Source: Canna indica
Lineage: Eukaryota > Streptophyta > Magnoliopsida > Zingiberales > Cannaceae
Length of the DNA: 64,000 bases
Assembly: GCA_034359265.1 (NCBI GenBank)
Contig: CP136897.1
Location: forward strand, 30,057,501-30,121,500
Reading direction: 5' to 3'
Position numbers and translations under genes: made by a program. Of the stretch, positions 25,831-35,995 are shown piece after piece. The notes beneath the pieces are model-generated. The model worked only from the letters and a program-made list of their open reading frames with translations, was not told the DNA's origin and did not search any database. Each line of letters opens with the position of its first letter. Position 1 is the stretch's first letter.

Positions 25831-25947
25831 GGTGCAACACGAGGACTTCCCAGGGGGTCACCCATCCTAGTACTACTCCCGCACAAGCAAGCTTAACGTC
25901 GGAGTTCTGATGGGATCCGGTGCGATAGTGCTGGTATGATCGCACCC
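25831..25947 (-). rRNA. 5S rRNA gene copy 51 (A box variant family)
   Basis: Same as copy 31. Confidence 0.95.
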
Positions 25948-26316
25948 GTTATGCACTTCTGATCGTCGGCTAATAAGGGTGAGCGTCCGAGCGATAGCTC
26001 GGGGTCATTTTCTTCGTCTCTTCGCGCACCTTTTAGCGCCACGTGAAAAGCTGAAATCGGACAATAATGCACGGAGTTACGCCCGTTTTAAACGAAAAAG
26101 TAATAATTGAATTGTTATATTTCTTATTTATTTACAAATTTTAATTTTTCGGGTCGGTTGGTCGATCGAGCCGGCCGTAGAGGTTGCGGCGGGCCCCGCG
26201 CGGGCGATCGACAGCCAAATTTTATGTCGACGACGTCGTCCGTCCTTAACGTTTGGTTAGAAAGATTGGTAAAAAAAATGATCTCGTCGTGCAATCAAAT
26301 AGGTTGTAAAAAAAAA

Positions 26317-26433
26317 GGTGCAACACGAGGACTTCCCAAGGGGTCACCCATCCTACTACAACTCTCGCCCAAGCACGCTTAACTTCGGAGTTCTGATGGG
26401 ATCCGGTGCATTAGTGCTGGTATGATCGCACCC
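26317..26433 (-). rRNA. 5S rRNA gene copy 52
   Basis: C95T, C78G, A74T, C24T. Same as copy 54. Confidence 0.95.
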
Positions 26434-26800
26434 GTCATGCACTTCTGATCGTCGGCTAATAAGGGTGAGAGTCCGAGGGATAGCTCGAGGTCATTTTCTT
26501 CGTCTCTTCGTGCGCCTTTTAGCGCCACGTGAAAAGCTGAAATCGGACAATAATGCACGGAGTTACGCCCGTTTTAAACGAAAAATAATAATTGAAATGT
26601 TATTTTTCTTATTTATTTACAAATTTTAATTTTTCGGGTCGGTTGGTCGATCGAGCCTGCCGTAGAGGTTGCGGCGGGCCCCGCGCGGGCGATCGACAGC
26701 CAAATTTTATGTCGACGACGTCGTCCGTCCTTAACGTTTGGTTAGAAAGATTGGTAAAAAAATGATCTCGTCGTGCAATCAAATAGGTAGTAAAAAAAAA

Positions 26801-26917
26801 GGTGCAACACGAGGACTTCCCAGGGGGTCACCCATCCTAGTACTACTCCCGCACAAGCAAGCTTAACGTCGGAGTTCTGATGGGATCCGGTGCGATAGTG
26901 CTGGTATGATCGCACCC
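26801..26917 (-). rRNA. 5S rRNA gene copy 53 (A box variant family)
   Basis: Same as copy 31. Confidence 0.95.
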
Positions 26918-27285
26918 GTTATGCACTTCTGATCGTCGGCTAATAAGGGTGAGCGTCCGAGCGATAGCTCGGGGTCATTTTCTTCGTCTCTTCGCGCACC
27001 TTTTAGCGCCACGTGAAAAGCTGAAATCGGACAATAATGCACGGAGTTACGCCCGTTTTAAACGAAAAGTAATAATTGAATTGTTATATTTCTTATTTAT
27101 TTACAAATTTTAATTTTTCGGGTCGGTTGGTCGATCGAGCCGGCCGTAGAGGTTGCGGCGGGCCCCGCGCGGGCGATCGACAGCCAAATTTTATGTCGAC
27201 GACGTCGTCCGTCCTTAACGTTTGGTTAGAAAGATTGGTAAAAAAAATGATCTCGTCGTGCAATCAAATAGGTTGTAAAAAAAAA

Positions 27286-27402
27286 GGTGCAACACGAGGA
27301 CTTCCCAAGGGGTCACCCATCCTACTACAACTCTCGCCCAAGCACGCTTAACTTCGGAGTTCTGATGGGATCCGGTGCATTAGTGCTGGTATGATCGCAC
27401 CC
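27286..27402 (-). rRNA. 5S rRNA gene copy 54
   Basis: Same as copy 52: C95T, C78G, A74T, C24T. Confidence 0.95.
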
Positions 27403-27770
27403 GTCATGCACTTCTGATCGTCGGCTAATAAGGGTGAGAGTCCGAGGGATAGCTCGAGGTCATTTTCTTCGTCTCTTCGTGCGCCTTTTAGCGCCACGTG
27501 AAAAGCTGAAATCGGACAATAATGCACGGAGTTACGCCCGTTTTAAACGAAAAATAATAATTGAAATGTTATTTTTCTTATTTATTTACAAATTTTAATT
27601 TTTCGGGTCGGTTGGTCGATCGAGCCTGCCGTAGAGGTTGCGGCGGGCCCCGCGCGGGCGATCGACATCCAAATTTTATGTCGACGACGTCGTCCGTCCT
27701 TAACGTTTGGTTAGAAAGATTGGTAAAAAAAATGATCTCGTCGTGCAATCAAATAGGTAGTAAAAAAAAA

Positions 27771-27887
27771 GGTGCAGCACGAGGACTTCCCAGGGGGTCA
27801 GCCATCCTAGTACTACTCTCGCCCAAGCACGCTTAACTTCGGAGTTCTGATGGGATCCGGCGCGTTAGTGCTGGTATGATCGCACTC
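27771..27887 (-). rRNA. 5S rRNA gene copy 55
   Basis: Same as copy 36: T111C, G87C, A27G, G2A. Confidence 0.95.
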
Positions 27888-28255
27888 GTCATGCACTTCT
27901 GATCGTCGACAAATAAGGGTGAGCGTCCGAGGGATAGCTCGGGGTCACTTTCTTCGTCTCTTCGCACGCCTTTAAGCGCCACGTGAAAAACTGAAATCGT
28001 ACAATAATGAACGGAGTTACGCCCGTTTTAAACGAAAAATAATAATTGAAATGTTATATTTCTTATTTATTTACAAATATTAATTTTTCGGGTCAGTTGG
28101 TCGATCGAGCCGTCCGTAGAGGTTGCGGCGGGCCCCGCGCGGGCGAACGACAGCCAAATTTTTTGTCGACGACGTCGTCCGTCCTTAACGTTTGGTTAGA
28201 AAGATTGGTAAAAAAAATGATCTCGTCGTGCAATCAAATAGGTAGTAAAAAAAAA

Positions 28256-28372
28256 GGTGCAACACGAGGACTTCCCAGGGGGTCACCCATCCTAGTACTA
28301 CTCTCGCCCTAGCACGCATAAGTTCGGAGTTCTGATGGGATCCGGTGCGTTCGTGCTAGTATGATCGCACCC
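28256..28372 (-). rRNA. 5S rRNA gene copy 56
   Basis: Same as copy 37. Its TATA-like site is changed (TTTTTAT in place of TTATTAG). Confidence 0.95.
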
Positions 28373-28618
28373 GTCATGCACTTCTGATCGTCGGATAAAA
28401 AGGGTGAGCGTCCGAGGGATAGCTCGGGGTCATTTTCTTCGTCTTTTCGCGCGCCTTTTAGCGCCACGTGAAAAGCTGAAATCGGACAATAATGCACGGA
28501 GTTACGCCCGTTTTAAACGAAAAATAATAATTGAAATGTTATTTTTCTTATTTATTTACAAATTTTAATTTTTCGGGTCGGTTGATCGATTGAGCCGGCC
28601 GTAGAGGTTGCGGCGGGC

Positions 28619-28628
28619 CCCGCGCGGG
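28619..28628. repeat. 10-bp GC palindrome in spacer
   Basis: CCCGCGCGGG lies in a CpG-dense stretch between two GCGGGC direct repeats. Loss of 11 bp between those repeats made a shorter spacer class (for example near 34378, 34838, 35780, 36238, 56068, 57510). Confidence 0.6.
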
Positions 28629-28652
28629 CGATCGACAGCCAAATTTTATGTC

Positions 28653-28664
28653 GACGACGTCGTC
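28653..28664. repeat. 12-bp palindrome in spacer
   Basis: GACGACGTCGTC is a perfect 12-bp palindrome containing GACGTC, a bZIP-type core. It is present in most units; scattered substitutions break it. Confidence 0.6.
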
Positions 28665-28694
28665 CGTCCTTAACGTTTGGTTAGAAAGATTGGT

Positions 28695-28702
28695 AAAAAA
28701 AA
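28695..28702 (-). terminator. Backup T tract downstream of copy 57
   Basis: A second run (T8 here, usually T7-T8) lies about 40 nt past the 5S 3' end. It is present in nearly every unit, so it could stop transcripts that pass the main T tract. Confidence 0.55.
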
Positions 28703-28731
28703 TAATCTCGTCGTGCAATCAAATAGGTAGT

Positions 28732-28740
28732 AAAAAAAAA
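28732..28740 (-). terminator. Pol III terminator (T9) of 5S copy 57
   Basis: Nine Ts on the gene strand immediately after the 5S 3' end. Most copies have T8-T10 here. It is missing in copies 64, 69, 70, 72 and 73 and broken by other bases in several right-hand copies. Confidence 0.85.
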
Positions 28741-28760
28741 GGTGCAACACGAGGACTTCC

Positions 28761-28778
28761 CAGGGGGTCACCCATCCT
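28761..28778 (-). promoter_or_regulatory. Internal C box of 5S copy 57
   Basis: Gene positions +80 to +97, matching the plant 5S C box except for a C-run (ACCCCCT) where some plants have ACCTCCT. One-base losses in this C-run occur in copies 6, 10, 82, 86 and 125. Confidence 0.85.
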
Positions 28779-28785
28779 AGTACTA

Positions 28786-28791
28786 CTCTCG
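28786..28791 (-). promoter_or_regulatory. Intermediate element of 5S copy 57
   Basis: Gene positions +67 to +72, CGAGAG. With the A and C boxes it forms the TFIIIA-binding internal control region. The plastid insertion in copy 24 lies just 3' of this element. Confidence 0.8.
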
Positions 28792-28793
28792 CC

Positions 28794-28808
28794 CAAGCAC
28801 GCTTAACT
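28794..28808 (-). promoter_or_regulatory. Internal A box of 5S copy 57
   Basis: Gene positions +50 to +64, AGTTAAGCGTGCTTG, as in other plant 5S genes. Part of the type 1 Pol III internal promoter. Confidence 0.85.
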
Positions 28809-28880
28809 TCGGAGTTCTGATGGGATCCGGTGCGTTAGTGCTGGTATGATCGCACCCGTCGTGCACTTCTGATCGTCGGC

Positions 28881-28886
28881 TAATAA
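28881..28886 (-). promoter_or_regulatory. TATA-like element of 5S copy 57
   Basis: TTATTA on the gene strand at -29 to -24. Plant 5S genes are known to use a TATA-like motif near -28 and a C at -1; both are present here. Most units keep it; some read TTTTTA or TTTTTT in its place. Confidence 0.7.
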
Positions 28887-28896
28887 GGGTGAGCGT

Positions 28897-28912
28897 CCGA
28901 GGGATAGCTCGG
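28897..28912. promoter_or_regulatory. Inverted repeat upstream of 5S copy 57
   Basis: A 5-bp inverted repeat (CCGAG / CTCGG) with a 6-nt loop lies at about -41 to -55. It recurs in most units. Some copies (for example upstream of copies 31, 39 and 43) extend it to 6 bp, and right-hand units change the loop to GGACAG or GGAGAG. Its function is unknown. Confidence 0.5.
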
Positions 28913-28949
28913 GGTCATTTTCTTCGTCTCTTCGCGCGCCTTTTAGCGC

Positions 28950-28955
28950 CACGTG
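28950..28955. promoter_or_regulatory. CACGTG (G-box) at -93 to -98 of 5S copy 57
   Basis: A perfect CACGTG preceded by GC, the core bound by plant bHLH and bZIP factors. It occurs at the same place in most units, with sporadic losses (CACGTT, CATGTG, CACGCG). Whether it acts on 5S genes cannot be told from sequence. Confidence 0.55.
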
Positions 28956-29225
28956 AAAAGCTGAAATCGGACAATAATGCACGGAGTTACGCCCGTTTTA
29001 AACGAAAAATAATAATAGAAACGTTATATTTCTTATTTATTTACAAATTTTAATTTTTCGTGTCGGTTGGTCGATCGAGCCGGCCGTAGAGGTTGCGGCG
29101 GGCCCCGCGCGGACGATCGACTGCCAAATTTTATGTCGACGACGTCGTCCGTCCTTAACGTTTGGTTAGAAAGATTGGTAAAAAAAATGATCTCGTCGTG
29201 CAATCAAATAGGTAGTAAAAAAAAA

Positions 29226-29342
29226 GGTGCAACACGAGGACTTCCCAAGGTGTCACCCATCCTAGTACTACTCTCGCCCAAGCACGCTTAACGTCGGAGT
29301 TCTGATGGGATCCGGTGCGTTAGTGCTGGTACCATCACACCC
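29226..29342 (-). rRNA. 5S rRNA gene copy 58
   Basis: Same as copy 46: C95T, C92A, A50C, A11G, C10G, C6T. Confidence 0.95.
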
Positions 29343-29710
29343 GTCATGCACTTCTGATCGTCGGCTAATAAGGGTGAGCGTCCGAGGGATAGCTCGTGGT
29401 CATTTTCTTCGTCTCTTCGCGCACCTTTTAGCGCCACGTTAAAAGCTGAAATCGGACAATAATGCACGGAGTTACGCCCGTTTTAAACGAAAAATAATAA
29501 TTGAAATGTTATTTTTCTTATTTATTTACAAATTTTAATTTTTCGGGTCGGTTGGTCGATCGAGCCTGCCGTAGAGGTTGCGGCGGGCCCCGCGCGGGCG
29601 ATCGACAGCCAAATTTTATGTCGACGACGTCGTCCGTCCTTAACGTTTGGTTAGAAAGATTGGTAAAAAAAATGATCTCGTCGTGCAATCAAATAGGTAG
29701 TAAAAAAAAA

Positions 29711-29827
29711 GGTGCAGCACGAGGACTTCCCAGGGGGTCAGCCATCCTAGTACTACTCTCGCCCAAGCACGCTTAACTTCGGAGTTCTGATGGGATCCGA
29801 CGCGTTAGTGCTGGTATGATCGCACTC
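29711..29827 (-). rRNA. 5S rRNA gene copy 59
   Basis: Copy 55 plus C28T: T111C, G87C, C28T, A27G, G2A. Confidence 0.95.
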
Positions 29828-30195
29828 GTCATGCACTTCTGATCGTCGGCTAATAAGGGTGAGCGTCCGAGGGATAACTCGGGGTCACTTTCTTCGTCTC
29901 TTCGCGCGCCTTTAAGCGCCACGTGAAAAACTGAAATCGTACAATAATGAACGGAGTTACGCCCGTTTTAAACGAAAAATAATAATTGAAATGTTATATT
30001 TCTTATTTATTTACAAATATTAATTTTTCGGGTCAGTTGGTCGATCGAGCTGTCCGTAGAGGTTGCGGCGGGCCCCGCGCGGGCGAACGACAGCCAAATT
30101 TTTTGTCGACGACGTCGTCCGTCCTTAACGTTTGGTTAGAAAGATTGGTAAAAAAAATGATCTCGTCGTGCAATCAAATAGGTAGTAAAAAAAAA

Positions 30196-30312
30196 GGTGC
30201 AACACGAGGACTTCCCAGGGGGTCACCCATCCTAGTACTACTCTCGCCCTAGCACGCATAAGTTCGGAGTTCTGATGGGATCCGGTGCGTTCGTGCTAGT
30301 ATGATCGCACCC
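30196..30312 (-). rRNA. 5S rRNA gene copy 60
   Basis: Same as copy 37: T63A, A55T, G51C, T21G, C15T. Confidence 0.95.
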
Positions 30313-30680
30313 GTCATGCACTTCTGATCGTCGGCTAATAAGGGTGAGCGTCCGAGGGATAGCTCGGGGTCATTTTCTTCGTCTCTTCGCGCGCCTTTTA
30401 GCGCCACGTGAAAAGCTGAAATCGGACAATAATGCACGGAGTTACGCCCGTTATAAACGAAAAATAATAATTGAAATGTTATTTTTCTTATTTATTTACA
30501 AATTTTAATTTTTCGGGTCGGTTGGTCGATTGAGCCGGCCGTAGAGGTTGCGGCGGGCCCCGCGCGGGCGATCGACAGCCAAATTTTATGTCGACGACGT
30601 CGTCCGTCCTTAACGTTTGGTTAGAAAGATTGGTAAAAAAAATAATCTCGTCGTGCAATCAAATAGGTAGTAAAAAAAAA

Positions 30681-30797
30681 GGTGCAACACGAGGACTTCC
30701 CAGGGGGTCACCCATCCTAGTACTACTCTCGCCCAAGCACGCTTAACTTCGGAGTTCTGATGGGATCCGGTGCGTTAGTGCTGGTATGATCGCACCC
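30681..30797 (-). rRNA. 5S rRNA gene copy 61, exact consensus
   Basis: No differences from consensus; duplicate of copy 57. Intact internal promoter, T9 terminator and upstream elements. Confidence 0.98.
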
Positions 30798-31165
30798 GTC
30801 GTGCACTTCTGATCGTCGGCTAATAAGGGTGAGCGTCCGAGGGATAGCTCGGGGTCATTTTCTTCGTCTCTTCGCGCGCCTTTTAGCGCCACGTGAAAAG
30901 CTGAAATCGGACAATAATGCACGGAGTTACGCCCGTTTTAAAGTAAAAATAATAATTGAAACGTTATATTTCTTATTTATTTACAAATTTTAATTTTTCG
31001 TGTCGGTTGGTCGATCGAGCCGGCCGTAGAGGTTGCGGCGGGCCCCGCGCGGACGATCGACTGCCAAATTTTATGTCGACGATGTCGTCCGTCCTTAACG
31101 TTTGGTTAGAAAGATTGGTAAAAAAAATGATCTCGTCGTGCAATCAAATAGGTAGTAAAAAAAAA

Positions 31166-31282
31166 GGTGTAACACAAGGACTTCCTAGGGGGTCACCCAT
31201 CCTAGTACTACTCTCACCCAAGCACGCTTTACTTCGGAGTTCTGATGGGATCCGGTGCGTTAGTGCTGGTATGATCGCACCC
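31166..31282 (-). rRNA. 5S rRNA gene copy 62
   Basis: G113A, C107T, G97A, C67T, T53A. Shares C107T, G97A and C67T with copies 8 and 12, about 25 kb away. Confidence 0.95.
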
Positions 31283-31649
31283 GTCGTGCACTTCTGATCG
31301 TCGGCTAATAAGGGTGAGCGTCCGAGGGATAGCTCGGGGTCATTTTGTTCGTCTTTTCGCGCGCCTTTTAGCGCCACGCGAAAAGCTGAAATCGGACAAT
31401 AATGCACGGAGTTACGCCCGTTTTAAACGAAAAATAATAATTGAAATGTTATTTTTCTTATTTATTTACAAATTTTAATTTTTCGGGTCTGTTGGTCGAT
31501 TGACCCGGCCGTAGAGGTTGCGGCGGGCCCCGCGCGGGCGATCGACAGCCAAATTTTATGTCGACTACGTCGTCCAAACATAACGTTTGGTTAGAAAGAT
31601 TGGTAAAAAAAAGATCTCGTCGTGCAATCAAATAGGTAGTAAAAAAAAA

Positions 31650-31766
31650 GGTGCAACACGAGGACTTCCCAGGGGGTCACCCATCCTAGTACTACTCTCG
31701 CCCAAGCATGCTTAACTTCGGAGTTCTGATGGGATCCGGTGCGTTAGTGCTGGTATGATCGCACCC
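31650..31766 (-). rRNA. 5S rRNA gene copy 63
   Basis: G58A in the A box only. Confidence 0.96.
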
Positions 31767-32118
31767 GTCATGCACTTCTGATCGTCGGCTAATAAGGGTG
31801 AGCGTCCGAGGGATAGCTCGGGGTCATTTTCTTCGTCTCTTCGCGCGCCTTTTAGCGCCACGCGAACAGCTGAAATCGGACAATAATGCACGGAGTTACG
31901 CCAGTTTTAAACGAAAAATAATAATTGAAATGTTATATTTCTTATTTATTTACAAATTTTAATTTTTCGGGTCGGTTGGTCGATCGAGCCGGCCGTAGAG
32001 GTTGCGGCGGGCCCCGCGCGAGCGATCGACAGCCAAATTTTATGTCGACGACGTCGGCCGTCCTTAACGTTTGGTTAGAAAGATTGGTAAAAAAATGATC
32101 TCGTCTTGCAATCAAATA

Positions 32119-32235
32119 GGTGCGACACGAGGACTTCCGAGGGTGTCACCCATCCTAGTACTACTCTCGCCCAAGCACGCTTAACTTCGGAGTTCTGATG
32201 GGATCCGGTGCGTTAGTGCTGGAATGATCGCACCC
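32119..32235 (-). rRNA. 5S rRNA gene copy 64, terminator deleted
   Basis: T112C, G97C, C92A, A13T. The oligo-T tract is gone: the 3' end joins AAATAGG of the spacer directly. Transcripts would have to run about 30 nt further to the T7 run. Confidence 0.95.
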
Positions 32236-32603
32236 GTCATGCACTTCTGATCGTCGGCTAATAAGGGTGAGCGTCCGAGGGATAGCTCGGGGTCATTTTC
32301 TTCGTTTCTTCGCGCGCCTTTTAGCGCCACGTGAAAAGCTGAAATCGGACAATAATGCACGGAGTTACGCCCGTTTTAAACGAAAAATAATAATTGAAAT
32401 GTTATTTTTCTTATTTATTTACAAATTTTAATATTTCGGGTCGGTTGGTCGATTGAGCCGGCCGTAGAGGTTGCGGCGGGCCCCGCGCGGGCGATCGACA
32501 GCCAAATTTTATGTCGACGACATCGTCCGTCCTTAACGTTTGGTTAGAAAGATTGGTAAAAAAAATAATCTCGTCGTGCAATCAAATAGGTAGTAAAAAA
32601 ATA

Positions 32604-32720
32604 GGTGCAACACGAGGACTTCCCAGGGGGTCACCCATCCTAGTACTACTCTCGCCCAAGCACGCTTAACTTCGGAGTTCTGATGGGATCCGGTGCATTA
32701 GAGCTGGTATGATCGCACCC
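32604..32720 (-). rRNA. 5S rRNA gene copy 65
   Basis: C24T, A19T. T tract broken one base from the gene (TATTTTTTT). Confidence 0.96.
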
Positions 32721-33088
32721 GTCGTGCACTTCTGATCGTCGGCTAATAAGGGTGAGCGTCCGAGGGATATCTCGGGGTCATTTTCTTCGTCTCTTCGTGC
32801 GCCTTTTAGCGCCACGTGAAAAGCTGAAATCGAACAATAATGCACGGAGTTACGCCCGTTTTAAACGAAAAATAATAATTGAAATGTTATTTTTCTTATT
32901 TATTTACAAATTTTAATTTTTCGGGTCGGTTGGTCGATCGAGCCGGCCGTAGAGGTTGCGGCGGGCCCCGCGCGGGCGATCGACAACCAAATTTTATGTC
33001 GACGGCGTCGTCCGTCCTTAACGTTTGGTTAGAAAGATTGGTAAAAAAAATGATCTCGTCGTGCAATCAAATAGGTAGTAAAAAAAAA

Positions 33089-33205
33089 GGTGCAACACGA
33101 GGGCTTCCCAGGGGGTCACCCATCCTACTACAACTCTCGCCCAAGCACGCTTAACTTCGGAGTTCTGATGGGATCCGGTGCATTAGTGCTGGTATGATCG
33201 CACCC
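33089..33205 (-). rRNA. 5S rRNA gene copy 66
   Basis: T103C, C78G, A74T, C24T; related to copies 50, 52 and 54. Confidence 0.95.
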
Positions 33206-33573
33206 GTCATGCACTTCTGATCGTCGGCTAATATGGGTGAACGTCCGAGGGATATCTCGGGGTCATTTTCTTCGTCTCTTGGTAAGCCTTTTAGCGCCAC
33301 GTGAAAAGCTGAAATCGGACAATAATGCACGGAGTTACGCCCGTTATAAATGAAAAATAATAATTGAAATGTTATTTTTCTTATTTATTTACAAATTTTA
33401 ATTTTTTGGATCGGTTGGTCGATCGAGCCGGCTGTAGAGGTTGCGGCGGGCCCCGCGTGGGCGATCGAGAGCCAAATTTTATGTCGACGACGTCGTCCGT
33501 CCTTAACGTTTGGTTAGAAAGATTGGTAAAAAAAATGATCTCGTCGTGCAATCAAATAGGTAGTAAAAAAAAA

Positions 33574-33690
33574 GGTGCAACACGAGGACTTCCTAGGGGG
33601 TCACCCATCCTAGTACTACTCTCGCCCAAGCACGCTTAACTTCGGAGTTCTGATGGGATCCGGTGCGTTTGTGCTGGTATGATCGCGCCC
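33574..33690 (-). rRNA. 5S rRNA gene copy 67
   Basis: G97A, T21A, T4C. Confidence 0.95.
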
Positions 33691-33902
33691 GTCATGCACT
33701 TCTGATCGTCGGCTAATAAGGGTGAGCGTCCGAGGGATAGCTCGGGGTCATTTTCTTCGTCTCTTCGCGCGCCTTTTAGCGCCACGTGAAAAGCTGAAAT
33801 CGGACAATAATGCATGGAGTTACGCCCGTTTTAAACGAAAAATAATAATTGAAATGTTATTTTTCTTATTTATTTACAAATTTTAGTTTTTCGGGTCGGT
33901 TG

Positions 33903-33911
33903 GTCGATCGA
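33903..33911. other. Site of a 42-bp spacer deletion
   Basis: GGTCGATCGA joins ACAGCC's CAGCC directly. The lost 42 bp lay between two CGATCGA direct repeats and included the whole GC-rich block with its palindrome. Confidence 0.8.
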
Positions 33912-34016
33912 CAGCCAAATTTTATGTCGACGACGTCGTTTGTCCTTAACGTTTGGTTAGAAAGATTGGTAAAAAAAATGATCTCGTCGTGCAATCAAAT
34001 AGGTAGTAAAAAAAAA

Positions 34017-34133
34017 GGTGCAACACGAGGACTTCCTAGGGGGTCACCCATCCTAGTACTACTCTCGCCCAAGCACGCTTAACTTCGGAGTTCTGATGGG
34101 ATCCGGTGCGTTAGTGCTGGTATGATCGCACCC
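34017..34133 (-). rRNA. 5S rRNA gene copy 68
   Basis: G97A only. Its 3' spacer carries the 42-bp deletion, so this is the shortest unit step (443 bp). Confidence 0.97.
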
Positions 34134-34475
34134 GTCATGCACTTCTGATCGTCGGCTAATAGGGGTTAGCGTCCGAGGGATAGCTCGGGGTCATTTTCTT
34201 CGTCTCTTCGCGCGCCTTTTAGCGCCATGTGAAAAGCTGAAATCGGACAATAATGCACGGAGTTACGCCCGTTTTAAACGAAAAATAATAATTGAAATGT
34301 TATTTTTCTTATTTATTTACAAATTTTAATTTTTCGGGTCGGTTGGTCGATCGAGCCGGCCGTAGAGGTTGCGGCGGGCGATCGACAGGCAAATTTTATG
34401 TCGACGATATCGTCCGTCCTTAACGTTTGGTTAGAAAGATTGGTAAAAAAAATGATCTCGTCGTGCAATCAAATA

Positions 34476-34592
34476 GGTGCAACACGAGGACTTCCGAGGG
34501 GGTCACCCATCCTAGTACTACTCTCGCACAAGCACGCTTAACTTCGGAGTTCTGATGGGATCCGGTGCGTTAGTGCTGGTATGATCGCGCCC
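34476..34592 (-). rRNA. 5S rRNA gene copy 69, terminator deleted
   Basis: G97C, G65T, T4C. No T tract at the 3' end; spacer also lacks 11 bp of the GC block. Confidence 0.95.
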
Positions 34593-34934
34593 ATCATGCA
34601 CTTCTGATCGTCGGCTAATAAGGGTGAGCGTCCAAGGGATAGCTCGGGGTCATTTTCTTCGTCTCTTCGCGCGCCTTTTAGCGCCACGTGAAAAGCTGAA
34701 ATCAGACAATAATGCACGGAGTTACGCCCGTTTTAAACGAAAAATAATAATTGAAATGTTATTTTTCTTATTTGTTTACAAATTTTAATTTTTCGGGTCG
34801 GTTGGTCGATCGAGCCGGCCGTAGAGGTTGCGGCGGGCGATCGACAGCCAAATTTTATGTCGACGACATCGTCCGTCCTTAACGTTTGGTTAGAAAGATT
34901 GGTAAAACAAATGATCCCGTCGTGCAATCAAATA

Positions 34935-35051
34935 GGTGCAACACGAGAACTTCCGAGGGGGTCACCCATCCTAGTACTACTCTCGCCCAAGTATGCTTAA
35001 CTTCGGAGTTCTGATGGGATCCGGTGCATTAGTGCTGGTATGATCGCACCC
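34935..35051 (-). rRNA. 5S rRNA gene copy 70, terminator deleted
   Basis: C104T, G97C, G60A, G58A (A box), C24T. No T tract; spacer has the 11-bp GC-block deletion and a broken backup T tract (TTTGTTTTACC). Confidence 0.95.
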
Positions 35052-35420
35052 GTCATGCACTTCTGATCGTCGGCTAATAAGGGTGAGCGTCCGAGGGATA
35101 GCTCGGGGTCATTTTCTTCGTCTCTTCGCGCGCCTTTTAACGCCACGTGAAAAACTGAAATCGGACAATAATGCATGGAGTTACGCCCGTTTTAAACGAA
35201 AAATAATAATTGAAATGTTAATTTTCTTATTTATTTACAAATTTTAATTTTTCGGGTCGGTTGGTCGACCGAGCCGGCCGTAGAGGTTGCGGCGGGCCCC
35301 GCGCGAGCGATCGGCAGCCAAATTTCATGTCGACGACGTCGTCCGTCCTTAACGTTTGGTTAGAAAGATTGGTAAAAAAAATGATCTCGTCGTGCAATCA
35401 AATAGGTAGTAAAAAAAAAA

Positions 35421-35537
35421 TTTGCAACACGAGAACTTCCCAAGGGGTTACCCATCCTAGTACTACTCTCGCCCAAGCACGCTTAACTTCGGAGTTCTGA
35501 TGGGATCCGCTGCGTTGGTGCTGGTATGATCGCACCC
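35421..35537 (-). rRNA. 5S rRNA gene copy 71
   Basis: C117A, C116A, C104T, C95T, G89A (C box), C28G, T21C. T10 terminator follows AA. Confidence 0.95.
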
Positions 35538-35878
35538 GTCATGCACTTCCGATCATCGGCTAATAAGGGTGAGCGTCCGAGGGATAGCTCGGGGTCATTT
35601 TCTTCGTCTCTTCGCGCGCCTTTTAGCACCACGTGAAAAGCTGAAATCGGACAATAATGCACGGAGTTACGCCCATTTTAAACGAAAAATAATAATTGAA
35701 ATGTTATTTTTCTTATTTGTTCACAAATTTTAATTTTTCGAGTCGGTTGGTCGATCGAGCCGGCCGTAGAGGTTGCGGCGGGCGATCGACAGCCAAATTT
35801 TATGTCGACGACGTCGTCCGTCCTTAACGTTTGGTTAGAAAGATTGGTAAAAAAATGATCTCGTCGTTCAATCAAATA

Positions 35879-35995
35879 GGTGCAACACGAGGACTTCCGA
35901 GGGGGTCACCCATCCTAGTACTACTCTCGCCCAAGCACGCTTAACTACGGAGTTCTGATGGGATCCGGTGCGTTAGTACTGGTATGATCGCACCC
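35879..35995 (-). rRNA. 5S rRNA gene copy 72, terminator deleted
   Basis: G97C, A49T, C18T. No T tract; 11-bp GC-block deletion in the spacer. Confidence 0.95.

Larger units (their letters stand above)
16040..26304. repeat. Nine-unit block repeated at a 12-unit distance (about 5,815 bp)
   Basis: About 16040-20490 and 21857-26304 contain matching copies in the same order: 31-39 and 43-51, with near-identical spacers. Copies 40-42 lie between them. Later changes include the 3-bp deletion in copy 44. Confidence 0.85.
25948..27720. repeat. Two-unit duplication, period 969-970 bp
   Basis: Copies 52-53 repeat the 51/52 arrangement and copy 54 equals copy 52, giving alternating haplotypes. Confidence 0.7.
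28741..28857 (-). rRNA. 5S rRNA gene copy 57, exact consensus
   Basis: The 5S rRNA is a structural RNA of the large ribosomal subunit, made by RNA polymerase III in the nucleus. This copy equals the array consensus: 117 nt from GGGTGCGATC to GTGTTGCACC, then T9. Mature RNA is probably 118-120 nt with terminal Us. A box, intermediate element and C box are intact. Upstream it has C at -1, TTATTA at -29 to -24 and CACGTG at -93 to -98. It and copy 61 are the copies most likely to produce normal 5S rRNA. The copy lies in a block repeated 1,940 bp further right. Confidence 0.98.
28858..29225. other. Representative 5S intergenic spacer (368 bp)
   Basis: This stretch stands for the roughly 368-bp spacers between all copies. 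From left to right it holds the upstream promoter of copy 57 (TATA-like element, inverted repeat, CACGTG box). Next comes an AT-rich block of about 60 bp, then a CpG-rich block with palindromes, a backup T tract and the terminal T tract of copy 58. I see no gene in it. Open frames of 62-113 codons cross it in many units but are not supported as genes. Confidence 0.9.
27510..31160. repeat. Block of about 1.7 kb repeated at 1,940 bp
   Basis: Copies 55-57 and 59-61 match in order, with shared spacer markers TTTCGTGTCGG and GGACGATCGACTG at the right ends. Confidence 0.8.
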
